A DNA stretch of 64,000 nt. It comes from Smittia aterrima (taxonomy: Eukaryota; Arthropoda; Insecta; Diptera; Chironomidae). The position numbers and the translations under genes are program-made. Positions 1 through 12,870 of the stretch are shown here, piece by piece (position 1 is the first letter of the stretch; each line of letters starts with the position of its first letter). The notes beneath the pieces were generated by a model, which searched no databases, had not been told where the DNA came from, and was given only the letters and a program-made list of their open reading frames with translations. The stretch lies in assembly GCA_033063855.1 (NCBI GenBank), contig CP093831.1, positions 22,258,001 to 22,322,000 of the forward strand, given 5' to 3'.

Positions 1-264
1 AACCGAGAACGGCTAAGTAAAAAATATTTTAGCTGTGTGAGCTGATAAGAGTTTTTGCTTTATGTTACTGTTTTCTGCCTAATACAAATGAAAAAATCTT
101 TCACTTTTCCAATCAATAAATAATCTTTTTAAAGAGAATAGAATTTTACGAGAGTAAGAACTAAAAAGTTGAATTGAAACTTTATTTTGGCACAAGTTTT
201 TATTATAATCAATTGAGCTGTAACATTTCGAATCGAATTTGAAAATATATGAAATTTAATTTCA

Positions 265-624
265 TTATGGAGGTCGTGGAGATCTGGGAGTTTCAGTTCT
301 GGGATCAATGGTTGTATAGTTTTCGATCGTAGTTTCAGTAGTCATAGCTTCAGTGGGCTTAGGAGTTTCAGTGATATGTGGTGCTTCTGTTGGACGAGGC
401 TTCTTTTTATGATCGTGGGAGTCTGAGTCATCGGAACAAGGCGGAGACCTCTTTAGACTAAAGATTATTTCTTCAGTTGCTTTTTGGGAATTAGCTGACC
501 TTCTCAATGTAAAACTTATTTCCTCAGAAATTTCAGATTCGTTTGATTCTGATGATTGAATGTTTCTTCCAAACGCCACAACGGAAACCGAAGCGATGAA
601 TAAAAATATTAAAGTGCACTTCAT
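265..624 (-). CDS. Small secreted Ser/Thr/Pro-rich protein
   Basis: Single-exon frame of 119 residues with an ATG start. Residues 1-19 form a clear signal peptide (basic start, hydrophobic core, Ala-Phe-Gly near the cut), so the product is probably secreted. The body has two imperfect copies of a motif of the form EEI-x-F-x-L-[RK]-R-S, about 19 residues apart, each ending in a dibasic pair. A short Cys/Asp/Ser/His stretch follows, then a Thr/Pro/Glu tail of mucin-like composition. An AATAAA on the minus strand lies about 60 bp after the stop. I do not recognise a family. It could be a cuticle, salivary or mucin-like protein, or a peptide precursor cut at the dibasic sites; the sequence does not decide between these. 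Confidence 0.6.
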   Translation of the reverse strand: MKCTLIFLFIASVSVVAFGRNIQSSESNESEISEEISFTLRRSANSQKATEEIIFSLKRSPPCSDDSDSHDHKKKPRPTEAPHITETPKPTEAMTTETTIENYTTIDPRTETPRSPRPP

Positions 625-3263
625 TATTTATTCCTTGTTAGTGCGCCAAAAGTAACTAAACTGATAACTTTCATCTTATATCGTGTTCTTAAATACCTCG
701 CAAAATTATAAATCTAGATAAAAGAAGTCTCTTAACTGATAACATTAATTATTTATTAAACATTCATGAAGATGACTTGAAGGCAAAAAAAGAAAACGAA
801 AGCTAGAACAGAAACGAGTTGATCATAAAAATATTCAACAGGAAGTTGTCACTCTTGAAATCGCAAAGTTCTAAAAGAGAAATATTATTTTGATAAAATG
901 ATGACAGTGGAGAACCAACAGCAATATTTGTTTTAACGCTTAAAGTGATAACGCATTGACTGATTTAAGGAGTTCACGTTTCAAAACTGGCCCAACGTGG
1001 ACTTTCCGTTATCACAATTTTGCGACTTCTTTAGAAAATAAACAAGCAGATTAGGTAACGATACAAATCCGACGTATTCAATTTACTTTCTTGAACCTTT
1101 TTTTGTGTTCCAGAACAAAAGGGGAAATAGATTTTCCTCCTTAATCACCTTTTCTCCCTTGTGGATGGAGAAATATGAGCCGGAAAATTGTTTGTTCCTT
1201 TCTTCGATGCTTTTACATTTTCTCATCTATCCTTGCTCGTAAATGATATGAACGAAGTAAATTGAAAATGCTTAATGAGCCTCGAGTAAAAGTGTTTAAT
1301 CACTGCCGTTAACAAAAAGGTGTTCAAATTGCTGAAGATTTTTCAACGAGCTTATTGTTTCTGGCTACAATAAACCCGTTTAGAGTTGTAAACGAGTGAT
1401 AGGGAAAGGCGTACGGATCGAAAATCATGAAATTGACAATAAAAGTTGAGGAGAGAGTGAAAAAGCTTTTGATGAGCTTTTGAGAGAGTGAAAATGTGAG
1501 AGAGGATTGAAAGCTCTTTCCATGTGTACACGATTCCGATTTTACCATTCAATTCAGTAAGATTCTGTCGCTTGTTCGCATCGCAACTTAATAAACCGGC
1601 GTCGAAGCTTATTTATGCTATCAGTAAAACTTTATTGTTACACGGATTCTAATCAACACTTGAACTAATCTGGATTATTTAGTGATAACTGTCGAAGGTG
1701 TGAAGGTTCATAAAAAAAGTTTCTTGTGAATGGAATACGTGATTTCGTGATCCTGAAATTGCAATAACTCGTTGAACAAGAAAACGACAAGAAAGTTTAG
1801 TCAGAAATTTATTCTCAAAAGATTCGAAGTGAGATAAGTCAAACCAATTTGCACAAATCTAATTCTGGCATGTCTGGCGCCATGCAAATCAAAAGTTTTT
1901 ATAAATGAAACGGCAAAAAAGCTTAAAGTTTCAAGTGAAAAACTTTCAACTGACAATAGAGCGAGCGTTAGTTTCAGTAAAGAAGAAAACAGGCAATAAA
2001 TCTCTTGCAATATTGCTGAGGAGGAAAGCAAAGGAAAATACTGATGCCATAACCATAGAAAGTTAATTCGATTTAAACAAACAAGCCATTCTTGCGAGAG
2101 AAGAAGTTTCTTGCTCTTGATTCTCTTCTATTTACGGTTGATTGAACTGTGATATCAAAACATTTGCTCGAGACTAATTTAGCGGAAGAGCGTCTTTGAT
2201 TGTGAGTTAAGAGTCGAAGGAAAAGAAGTTCACGTTTGCCAGCATTAAAATTTAATCAAGTAGACTAAGTCAATCGCCTGAGACAAACAATTCGCCGATT
2301 CAACTCTCGACATCGCTAATCAAATTGAAGGATTTTTTTTCTCATCGAGAAGATCGAGATAAAGCGGAAGTGATAAAAGTTCACTGAGAATGTTTTAATT
2401 AAAATCTGGGCAAGAAATCAGTCTCGAAGTTGGCACAAAAAATTTAATCAAGAGCTTGTGAGTTGAGTGAGAACACAAAAGCGATTCAAGCCAATCTCTG
2501 ATTCCGCCTTAGAAATGAGACTAACAATAAACTTTCCGAGTTATTACAACTCTTCCTTCCTTAATCCTTCACAAGCCGCAAATTATTATTTTCTCCTCAA
2601 CTGTCCAAAGCTCATTTAATTGAGATGATTCGTCTCCGATTACGTCTTGGGGAAATTGCTTTAATGAATATTTAAAGACATCACATGAAAGCGAGACTCA
2701 TGTTTGAATGTAAATGATTATTTAAGAATATTCTCAGAAGAATTTCTTCTATTGAATGACAAGTTTGCAAGCAACGAGATTTTCTTGATGAAGCTTTAAG
2801 AGATTACAAGAATTTCATGTGACATAACTGAAGATAAAGCCCGCGAAGGCAATTAATGTTCTGTCGCTTACGTCATCAAGTTATTTCCGACGCAAAACAT
2901 TCTCACTCAAAAATTGTTCTTGACAAATCACGGAAAAGCAAACTGAACGTTACTCAAACCATCTGCCCGCAGCGAGATGGAAAAAATGATTCGAAATGTT
3001 TGAATAATATTTGAAAGCTCAAGTTGATTGTGCAAATTGAATATTTGTCCAGAGTTGAGCTTAAAATCCAAAATAATTCATTGTGATGGAAATATTTTAT
3101 TTCAGAATCTAAAACATTGAAAATATGTAAAAGGAAGTGAAGTGTTATGATGGATTCTCGTTGAATGCAAACATGGACACATTGCGTGAAATGTGAAAGC
3201 TATTGAGTCTGACATTTTTTGGAGTGGAGTTTACAGCTTTCTGTTCGTGGTGAGATAAGAGAA
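625..3263. other. Intergenic, no gene seen
   Basis: AT-rich DNA with no frame showing domain-like composition or splice-linked exons. The short open frames here start at non-ATG codons or have low-complexity content. The upstream region of the gene beginning at 3264 lies at its right end. Confidence 0.5.
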
Positions 3264-5086
3264 ATGGATACAAAAAACCGAAGGCGACAGGAATCGCCCT
3301 TTACATGTTTAAAGCCTTTAATCAGAGTGTGGGGAGTCGCGACTGCAATCGGTAAGTGCAATTTTTGATGCAAACAAATGTTAAAGTTGTTGAAGTTTCG
3401 AGAAAGAACAAAAAAAAAGTCATTGAAGCAGCTAACAATTAAATTTAATCTCCGTTGAATTCAACGCCACATTTGTGTGACCGTAAACTCTGAAAAAAAA
3501 ATTAAAAGCCTGCACATTGAGTATTTATTGCAATTAATTTATAATTATTCCGAATCAATGACGTCAATTAAATCGAATAAAAACTGCGTGAGTGCAAGTC
3601 GATATCGATATCTCGAATTATTTCAATCACACTTTGTCGAATAATTGAGATTTCCTGTTCCTGTTCTTCATCATTAATTCATTCTATTCACACTTCATGT
3701 TCTTATTCTCTTTTCCATCTTCTTCATTCAACAGTGATTTGCGGGATTGGCGTTGATATTTTAATGCACGGATACAGCGCTGGAATTTATCTTCTGTAAG
3801 CTTTAATTCGCTGAAACAGCTTAGAACGCTTTTAGAATTTAATGAAATCTGCATTTAATTCACGTTCCAGATTATCGTCTGCCTTCGTATTCTTCTGCGA
3901 AGTCAAATGGGTGATAACGTTATTCCTTCAGCTCATTTGCAAGAGGTAAGCGAACATAAATAATTTTTTATTGCAGACATAAAAAAAATGACAACAACGT
4001 ATGCAGAGCAACTTTTCCACATTTTTCCGTCCCAGCCCTTTAATTTGTTATTTCAACATCCTTGTCGTTATGGAAGCGTTTCCAGCGCCACCGGCATCCG
4101 GATGTGTAATTGGCTCATGTGTGTGCTTCCACACTTTTTCAAAACTTTCTATTAAGTTCGTGATCATTTTGTTTGTTTATTTGTGAAGAACGAGACTCAG
4201 CTTTCAATGAAAGTTTGTTTTCTTTTGAAAGCTTATTCATCAAAAAACAATTTTTTTCATAATTTTTTATTATTTTACCCTCTCCGAGCTAATTCAATTG
4301 TTCCCATCGGATGGCTTAATAAATCTTCATTCTTCGACAGTAAATTTAAATTTAATTTAAAGCTCAGCTCTTGTTTTGTTTTTCTTTCCCGTGACGACAG
4401 CAAGGACAGGTCGTCAACATGCATTCATTGTTGGAAGTGGACAGGATTCTTTGGAAGTTGGAGACTTTCCTTCCCCTACGTGGCCTTGGGCGTCGCACTC
4501 ATCATGTGGCCTCACAATCTTTGGCTTAGCTATGTCGGCGGGGCACAGCTGATAATACTCGCTCTACTCAGAATGTTCACAGTCTTCAGAACGAATCATC
4601 GAGGGAGAGAAGACAGTTTACTGCCAGACTTTGATGACCAAACTGATAAGTAAGTAGACCGTGGTGAATGAATCTCGTAAATTGGGTCACGAAACATTGT
4701 TGGACACACCGAAAGCAACCCAAATGTGACTTGATATATGAAGAGCTCCCCACAGAATAAGCGACTTCATACAGAATTCAATGGAAGAACATGAAACTTT
4801 CATGATAACATTTGTTTACGGTTATGTCCTAGGCGCAAGATTGCGCAAAACTTTTGCACTTTCACAAGCGTCCGCTTGAGCGTGAAAGTTTTGTTCGCTT
4901 CCTTCTCTCATCGTCGTGTATATTCTGAGTGGATATTTAAATGTTAATGAGATTGCTTCCCTGAATTATTTTTGCAGATACGACATATTATCCGATGGAT
5001 TAGATGATGTTGCTGTTGATAATAACATGAATAAACAAAGAACACTTGAAGACGAAGAAGCCCTTGATGCGATCGATGATATTTGA
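3264..5086 (+). CDS. TMEM72-like four-pass membrane protein
   Basis: Five exons: 3264-3351, 3735-3795, 3871-3945, 4410-4649 and 4978-5086. All have GT-AG borders and consistent phases, giving 190 residues. Four hydrophobic segments are visible: after an N-terminal basic stretch (VWGVATAIGVICGIGV), then LLSSAFVFFCEVKWVITLF, then FPYVALGVALIMWPHNLWL, then the segment ending in LLRMF. An acidic hydrophilic cytoplasmic tail follows, ending in DAIDDI. The segment order and the motif of glycine-rich first helix, helix containing FCEVKW, and a helix with a Pro-His pair resemble TMEM72-type proteins, whose molecular role is not established. The family call is by eye. The splice model is better supported than the name. 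The last intron ends in a good TTTTTGCAG acceptor. Confidence 0.65.
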
Positions 5087-6312
5087 CAGGAGGAAGGAAA
5101 TGGCTCTGCGGAGGTGGAAGAAAGCAGCGCGTTCAAATATAAACTCAAGACGAAATCTCAAACGAGGCCATATGTTGCCTATGAGCCATTAAACAATAAT
5201 TGTGATAGTCTTAAAACATGAAACATGCTTCGTGTTCGCTCAAGAGATAACGGTAAAGCTCTTCAAAAGAGTTGTTAAACAAAAATTTTGTTACGTTTAA
5301 GTGAAACGAGAAACATTTTTCAAGGAGAAATAAAAGTTTAAGAAGTGAAATAAAGATTAAGTTTTGATAGCAAAGTGGAAAGTGTTTCCTTTCAATTTCG
5401 AGTAGATCTTCTAAACTCTCAAGTTGAAATAGAACCAGCTTTGTCAGTGACTCACTCAGCAGAGAATGAAATTAATCTATTTGCGAGGAATGCTCAGCTG
5501 GTGATGAAAGAAACTTTTTCTCTTATCATCAGGGAACTCGTAACAACTCGTTGCTTGTAATATAAGATCGAAAGTTTGCTTCAGTTCTTAGATAAGAAGA
5601 AGAAGATGTTGCTACTTTCATCAGCTTCCTTCCCGTGTGAAAAAGAAAAACTAATTTCAAGGATTTAAATATTGACTTTCAGCGAATCCTTTTCGTTTTG
5701 CAGATCTTGCGGTTTCCTTTTTGTATTTTAGGGATTTGTGTCTGTTTGCTGTTTGCAAAACGCTCAAGCGAATAGGAAATTTATGCTGCTCGTACAAGGG
5801 AAAAGGCGAGAAAATCTCTCAAAAAAAATTCGTATCACGTTCAATCAATAATTCCTAAATTTCAGATTTGCTTTCCGATAGCTTGCACCTTTTTTCCAGT
5901 CTCATCATCAATCCCTGGTATCCTCTTTTAACTCGTCGGCAGCTTTGTTAAAATAAGCCTCAAGCTGGTTATGCAGCTGAAACATTTGCCTCTATTTTTT
6001 AATTCAATTTACATTCAGCGAGTTCTCCTTTGGGGTTGGAAAAAAAAACATTTCCGGTGAAATGCGCTCTATTGAGGTCGAAGCTTCAAATTTAAGCTCA
6101 AAGCTGCATTCCTTCGACAAAAAAAATTGTTGCATGGTAAATTTTATTCATTTTTGCAAAGAGAGAAAGTCGTGAAGCAGCAGCCGGTGCAACAGTGCAC
6201 GGTGAGTGCTTTTGAGAAACGAGATTAAACATCCAATTTGTGGGTTTATGTTCTCAAAGAGTTTTGGTTTGTACGACAGTGACGCCCATCAAAGATCAAG
6301 CTTAGCGTGAAA
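5087..6312. other. Intergenic / 3' UTR region
   Basis: Holds the probable 3' UTR of the gene ending at 5086 (AATAAA-type signals near 5327-5355). The rest is AT-rich sequence in which I see no gene. The 61-residue frame near 5375 has no recognisable features. Confidence 0.45.
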
Positions 6313-7613
6313 TCAAAGTAAATACTTGATCACGCCGTGGAAATCATTTCTGTGAACTAAAAGGCGCAAACCTTTTCTTCGTTCTATGATTCCAATTATT
6401 TCTTCTTCGTTGGAGCGGAAAGCCTTGCAGCTAATTTCGATTGTTTGTAAGTTCTCGAAATTGTAAACGAAACTTAATGCTACCTCTGCTGTGATCACGA
6501 ATCCTCTACCAATCTTGATGTGTTTCAGATTGTTCCAGCGATGTAGGGGTAGAAAACCAAGTAAGCCAGTCAAAGTTTGATCTCCATCATTAGTTACTTG
6601 TTCGACTTCAAACGTTTCGAGATTCGGTAAGGCGTTGACCATTTCATCACAAAAATCACTTAAATCGCTTGTATTGAAAATTTTAACAGTGAGAGCCTTC
6701 AAGCTTGGCATGGAGACTCCGATGAAGTCCTGACACTTGATTTTTCCTACTTGCAGATGCTGAAGTCGCAAATTGTTTGCGATAAACACCAAACATCTTT
6801 CAGGATGGTAAAAACCGCCGAATGCAAGTGTCTCGAGATTTTGAAATTTTTGAATGAAGTTTTCAATCAAATTTTTTTGGCAATAAGAAATGCAAAGCGT
6901 TCGAACGGATTCATTGTTCGGCAGGGCTTGAATGAAATTATCGTTCATTGACACTGTTGTTAAATTACAGAGCTTCAGAACTTTCAATTTCTTGAATCTG
7001 CGAAAGATTGCGTCGCAAACAGAAAAAGGAACTTCAACTTCAATCTCCAGCGTCTCCAACGTTGAATTGAACTTGTTTAAGAACATTTCGATGTTTTGGT
7101 TGATGCTTTTCGGGAAGATGAAGCTATACTCGATCCGAAGTCTTTTTAGAGGGAATTGAATTAATTTAAGCTTCTCAGCGTTGAAACTCCGGATAGAGAT
7201 ATCAGCAACGATAAGTTCTTCAAGCTTTGTCTGACCCAAGAGATACTCAAGCAAATATTCATAGTGGACTTGAATGTTTTCATAGTAAAGTTGTGGAATT
7301 CTCAATTCGAACTTGCTAATTTGTGTTGATTTGATTAATTGAAGGATCTAAGCGAGAAAAGTCAGTTTTATTTAAAAAAAATTCAGAAGACCGGGCACAG
7401 GCGACCTGGTACTAGGATTTTTTTCTGGTACAAGTCTAATATTATATATATTATGTTATATATGCAAATAACTTTCTGCCATAAGTTGCCATAAGTTTCC
7501 ATAACTTACTTTGTCTGCCAAATAACTTTCTACTGCCCGTGAGCTGACGGACGGAAAGACGGACGAACACATGGATAGACAGACGAACACACGGACAGAC
7601 AGACGAACACACG

Positions 7614-7644
<31 letters not shown>

Positions 7645-8276
7645 AAAGTGGCCACAATAAGGTTTTTTCTACGAAAAAATCCTTAAAAAGTTTAAGATAT
7701 TGAACTCACATCTGAAAAAGTGTTTTCTAAAATAACTGTTTTTAGATTTGGCAGATTATGCGGCTCCAGAGCTTGACTGAACCGATGTGGAAATCCTTTT
7801 ATAGTCGCATTCGTGAATTTCAGTGTTCCAAGTTTCATCAACGACGAGAACAACATGTTGAGTTCCAAAGTTTGACGATGAATGAACTCACAGTTGTAAA
7901 ATTCAAGTTCACGCAGTTCTGAGCCGATTTTGTGAAGCATTTTGAGACCGTCACGCCAACTGTTTTGACCAAATTGAATCTTCATCGAATGATATTTCCG
8001 GGTTACTTTGTTGATGTTTCCAAATTCTGAAGTTGCATTTAACGAAGCCGGCAATTTCTTCATGATCTTTTGGTTCGATCCAATGATGTTGCTGAATCTG
8101 TGGAAGAGAAATTTCAGTCTAAAGTTTCAATTTAATCTTAAAAAAATTTCTTACCTTTTGCAAACCAAAGCAGAATTCTTTAAGTCTTCTGTTGAATCCA
8201 AGAAACAGAAGATATTCACCAACACTTCATCAGGGATGACATCAATAGACACGTTGCTATGGTTTATTTGATTCAT
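6313..8276 (-). CDS. F-box and leucine-rich-repeat protein (FBXL-like)
   Basis: Three exons on the minus strand, 8155-8276, 7710-8097 and 6313-7347, join in frame to 514 residues. The N-terminus (about residues 12-50) is an F-box: IPDEVLVNIFCFL followed by a Leu-Val-Cys-Lys-Arg end. The remainder is a long series of degenerate leucine-rich repeats (LKVLKLCNL, LETLAFGGF, LQHLQVGKI, LKALTV). Proteins of this type are substrate adaptors of SCF ubiquitin ligases: the F-box binds Skp1 and the repeats bind a target, which cannot be named here. I chose the ATG at 8276 because the frame upstream is low-complexity and the F-box begins soon after. The second intron carries an insertion (see 7414-7684). 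It is a paralogue of the two genes at 49.7-54.5 kb. Confidence 0.85.
7414..7684. mobile_element. MITE-like insertion with internal GACR microsatellite
   Basis: About 270 bp inside the intron of the F-box gene. Its ends form a short imperfect inverted repeat: AGGATTTTTTTC near 7414 and the reverse complement of AGGATTTTTTC near 7684. The interior carries a tetranucleotide-like run of GACG/GACA and GAACACACG units (about 7550-7645), preceded by a repeated CATAAGTTGCCATAAGTTTC-type stretch. This resembles a small non-autonomous DNA element. No coding capacity is seen, and the target-site duplication is not clear. Confidence 0.45.
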
Positions 8277-10656
8277 TGTTAATTTTTCGCGCAAAGAAAA
8301 AAAAAGGAAAATAATTTCAGAATTAATTGCAATTAGCAAATTGTACGAAGCCTGCTGACTAAATTTTTCCAATGATTACTTTTGTTTAAATCAGTTGTTT
8401 TGTGTTTTAGTCAGCGTTACTCACCAATCAACTTACGAAATGAAACAATTATTATTTTTCCATATTTCGAAGCCTCAGGAACCGACTCCGGACACATAAA
8501 GAGTTTAATGAATGTGAGGAAGTGCTAACGTGTCTACAATAAAGTCATATTGTGAATATTAAATTCGGTGGCCAAACGAATGGCAGAAATGCGGCGACAT
8601 AATTTAAATCGTTCTCGCCCACAAGCAATTTCTGAAAGGTCATAAAGAAAAACTTTATTTCCTGACTATAAATCATTCATGAATTTGCATCTTCACCGAA
8701 TGTGTCGGCGCTTTTTGTTGGCATTTCTTCCATTGATAAAAAAAAATGTTTTCAATCGATTAGCTTTCGAACATCGAACGTGAGAGTGTATCGAAGAGCG
8801 AATAAAGCGATAAATCCGTTCAGCTTTAACGCCTCGACATTCACAGAACATGAAGAAATGAATCTTTGTTTTCTCAGCTCATGAATTCGGATCTTTACAG
8901 AGATTCTCCGAGTAACGACAAAATTTTGATTCAACGACAGCTCACAGAGCTATCAAATGAGTCTATTATTAGTGTATTTAAGTAAACAGTCTCTCACTCG
9001 AGTTTATTAAAGTCAGACGTAAGTAAGAGAAGGTTGAATTTCAAAGGTTCGCATTCCAATAAATTTGTTTACACAATGTAGATTGGAAGGCAAAACAAGA
9101 GACGACACTCTGTGATGTAATCACTGCTAAGTGCGATTTGATATTTCTTTGCCTTCTTAATTATAAAAATCCAAGGTCGCTATGACGAGTCAACCTTTGA
9201 AATTATTTTCTCGTTTTGTATATTTAGAAATTTGCGTCAGAGATAAAAAATGAGAGAAACAGTGCAAATTGAACATTACAAGTGAAGTCGAAAGGTTAAT
9301 GACATTTAATGAAGTTGTAAATTACAGTGTTTGAATTTATCAAAGTCACTTCCTCAAGAGAATTGAACTTTTACGTTCACTGCTTATCAAACGCTCAGTT
9401 TAATCCGTTTCGCTCTCAATGATTCCGATTCTGACCTTCTCAAGTTGGAAATCGCAAATCTCCTCGCATGGGAAGAAGGAAATCGCTTTTCTGACGTTCC
9501 CGCTTTTGTTTTTATTGTTTCACTATTGGGAATCAAAAAGTCTTTCACTTCTTTCAAACGATTTACCTTTCAATTGGAAATCCATTTGAGTTTAATGCTT
9601 CGATGATTGATTTAAGTGATATGTGGATTAATGTAAGGATTGAAAGAAGCATTTCGCTCTGATTGAAATCAGTTGAGTGAAATTCTTTTATTCATTGAAT
9701 TTGAAATTAAAACAAACTCGTTTTACATGAAAAGTTTTTATTCCGATTTGAACTTTTTAACATTCAAAAGAAAAATCGAACAAAGTTTATCTTTAGAGCA
9801 GCGACGATGTCAAACAAGCTCAACCCCCAGCAAGTAATTCAAATACCAACCGCTATAAATTCATTAAGTTTTTATTACGATAACGCAGGCGGCTCGTCTC
9901 AGAACGAGGGGAGAAGATGTTTGATTAAAATAAGAAAATCCAACAAAGGGTTGAAGGTGGAACGGAAGGAAATTATTTACATCAGAGGCAACTACGAAAC
10001 ATTTAATTGTTCATCTCCGTCAATCGATTTCGTAGCGAAGCAGAGAGAAATCAGAAAACTTGTCGGAATATTTCAAAGAAAACTGCGAGAAAAGTTTTTC
10101 TTTAACTCAACTTCTCGACGAACTTTTATGTCTGACTGTAAAATCGTTTCCCGCCCTCGCGATGTTGCAAATTTAATTTATTGAGCGAAACACTTTTGAT
10201 TCTCTGCTTCAAGCGTCAAGTCTCAAGGGAAATCTCGTAAAAAGCTTTTCAAATCACAACGTAGAGGATTTCTGTAATTGACGGAACAACTTTGAGATAT
10301 TTCTTCAAAAGATTTCTTCAAAGGAACTCAAAACATTTCATCGAAATTCAAGCAAACGAGTAAAAGTTTGTTCATCTTCATTACAAGTTTCATTTACGCT
10401 AACAAGTTGCGAACATCAATTACGTCAACCGTAATTTGAGAGGATTTAATTTTCATTAAGTGGCAACAATAATAAAACAAAATTCTTCATTTAATTTCAG
10501 AAACTTTCTTGCGTGAGTTGAGTTCATAAATTTTCTTTTTATCTTATCTTTCAGAATGATCATTGCTCTCTAGTCTCACTCGCTGATTAAATAGAAGCAG
10601 CTTCATTTAAGTTTTCTCATGACAATTGCATCAGTTCTTCAAAAGTGTCGCTGGAA
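8277..10656. other. Intergenic, no supported gene
   Basis: Separates the minus-strand F-box gene from the plus-strand transporter gene. One 125-codon ATG frame (9807-10184) exists, but it is basic and compositionally random, with no signal or motif, so it is not annotated. A pyrimidine tract and AG just before 10500 might be the acceptor of a 5' UTR intron for the transporter. Confidence 0.4.
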
Positions 10657-12645
10657 ATGGCTGAGAATATTGAAGATATCATCGAGTCAACGAAGAACTT
10701 TGGATTAATCGATTATGCAGTCTTTGTGTTCATGCTTTCAATCTGCTCGGTCGTTGGTCTTTACTTTGGTTATCAAGATCACAAAAAGTACAAAAACAAG
10801 AATGATTCTTCACGACGAGGCTCATTCGCTCACGATTATCTTCTTGGAGGACAGAACATTCAAGTTTTTCCAGGTTTGAAATGTTTTCCTTGTAAAGTCT
10901 TGAAAATAATTTTATTTTTCAATTAGTTGCGATGTCGATGGTGGCCACGGCAATTTGTGGAGTGACTTTGCTAGGCACCAGCACTGAGATTTATCTTTAC
11001 GGCATTCAATACGCTTACATACTCGCTGGTCCAACGATAATGGGATTTTTCATTCATCTCGTGGTCATTCCAGTGTTTTATGACTTAAAAGTTGTGAGCA
11101 TGTACGAGGTGAGACAACGAAGAATTATTAATAAATAATTGATTGACATAGACTTGAAGTATTTAGAGAAACGATTCGACATGAAGATGCGTCTGTTTGG
11201 ATCGCTGGTTTCATCACTTTCAACCGTCGTCTACCTGCCAATTATTCTATACGTCCCTGCTTTGGCGTTCAATCAAGTTACTGGCGTAAACATTCACCTC
11301 ATTACCTCAATCGTCATGGCAGTTTGCGTCTTCTACACTTGCTTGGGAGGAATTAAAGCTGTGATCTGGACTGATGTGATCCAAATCATTATCATGTTTG
11401 GTGTAATGGTTGTCATTATCATTAAAGGGACAGCAAATGTTGGAGGCTTAGGAGTTGTCATCGAGAGGAACTGGAATGGAGATAGAATTGAAATTCCTGA
11501 GTGAGTTTCGAGAATAAAATTTAAATTCTTTTGTAAATTAATTTGAAACTTTTAAGCTTTCGAATGGATCCAATGATTCGTCACACGTTTTGGTCTTTGT
11601 TTGTTGGAGGTTCCTTGTACTACATCATCGCTCACACAGACCAGAACTTTGTCCAACGTTTCTTAACTTTGAAGAATAAGAAAGCAGCTCGAAACGCAAC
11701 TGTTCTCTACATCGCTTGCATCACAATCTTCATCAGCATGTGCATCTACAACGGTTTGCTACTTTATGCAACTTACTATGATTGCGATCCCTTAACGACA
11801 AAGTTAGCGACGGTTAACGATCAGTTAGTTCCACTTTTAGTGATGCAGACGTTTAAAGACATTCCTGGACTGCCTGGGCTCTTCATTGCCGGCGTTTTCT
11901 CAGGTAAAATAATCTTCAACTTTTGTTTAACTTTATTTAATTTTCATTTTCAGCAACTTTAAGTTCAGCATCATCGGCTCTTAACGTTCTCGCTGCTGTT
12001 GTACACGAGGATTACTTTAAACCTTTTGTTAAAGGAGGAATGTCAGAGCGTGCGAGCTCATTTGTTATGCGAGGAACTGTTTTGCTCGTTGGAACTTCAT
12101 CTGTCGCGCTCGTTTATGTTGTTCAACATCTCGGGACAATTCTTCAACTTGCGATGAGTGTTCCCGCGACTTGCATTGGAAGTTTATTTGGAGTTTTCGC
12201 GGTTGGAATGTTCGCGCCATGGATTGGGAAGAGAGCGGCTTTCTGTGGAGTTTTAATTGGATCTGCGGTGATGATTTACATCGTTATTAGGACTCAACTC
12301 GACATCACCAATGGAGAGTTAAAATATGAAACTAAAGTGACTTCTGTCGAAGGTTGTAATTTCAACTTTACTGCGAATCCTTCTCCAATTTATGACGAAA
12401 CGACGGCGCCAAAAGAATTCCATCACGTCTCGTATCTGTACTACATGCCTCTCGGAGCTCTTCTCACTTCAATGTCTGCTTTTATCTTGAGCTTTCTTTT
12501 CGGGTTTGAAGATCCCAACAACGTCAATCCGAAACTTCTTGCTCCGTTCATGAGAAAGTATTTCAACTCGAAAACCTTTCACGAAGTTATTGAGTCAACA
12601 AACAATGAGATGAAGGAAACAACTTTTATAATCGATGACAAATGA
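10657..12645 (+). CDS. SLC5 sodium-coupled monocarboxylate-type transporter, copy 1
   Basis: Five exons (10657-10873, 10927-11108, 11160-11500, 11557-11903, 11954-12645) give 592 residues. The product is a multi-pass sodium:solute symporter of the SLC5A6/8/12 type found expanded in insects. It would couple sodium entry to uptake of small organic anions or vitamins across the plasma membrane; the exact substrate is unknown. Family marks include an N-terminal helix after DYAVFVFML, the YLLGG motif with a following helix (VTLLGTSTEIYLYG), AVCVFYTCLGGIKAVIWTDV, NQNFVQRFL-type residues, DIPGLPGLFIAGVFSG and a long C-terminal set of helices. An N-glycosylation site lies in the loop NFTANPS. I start at the ATG at 10657, which matches copy 2 exactly. 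AATAAA follows 10 bp after the stop. Confidence 0.9.
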
Positions 12646-12655
12646 GATTCTTTGC

Positions 12656-12661
12656 AATAAA
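12656..12661 (+). terminator. Polyadenylation signal of SLC5 copy 1
   Basis: AATAAA about 10 bp downstream of the stop codon of the transporter gene, in AT-rich 3' flanking sequence. The next gene starts at 12871. Confidence 0.5.
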
Positions 12662-12870
12662 AGCTTTAAAATGATTCGACTTTGATTTGAAGAAGAAACG
12701 TTTTGATTTTTATCGGTTAACAGAAGGATTTAAATTTTAAATTCAAATGATCGTGTGAACGAGACTGAACGACACTCAAAAATTCATTGCGCTCGATCGA
12801 TCTGCGGTATTAACTTTTTAATTATTTTCTTCGATAAGTTCTGATTTGTGTTGCATAATAAGTTTGTAAA

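Noticed and set aside
7451..7657. 68-residue Cys/Val/Arg-rich frame in the F-box intron
   Set aside because: Produced by the GACG/GACA microsatellite; periodic low-complexity translation.
9807..10184. 125-codon ATG frame as a gene
   Set aside because: No signal peptide, domain, repeat or splice-linked partner, and a composition like surrounding non-coding DNA.
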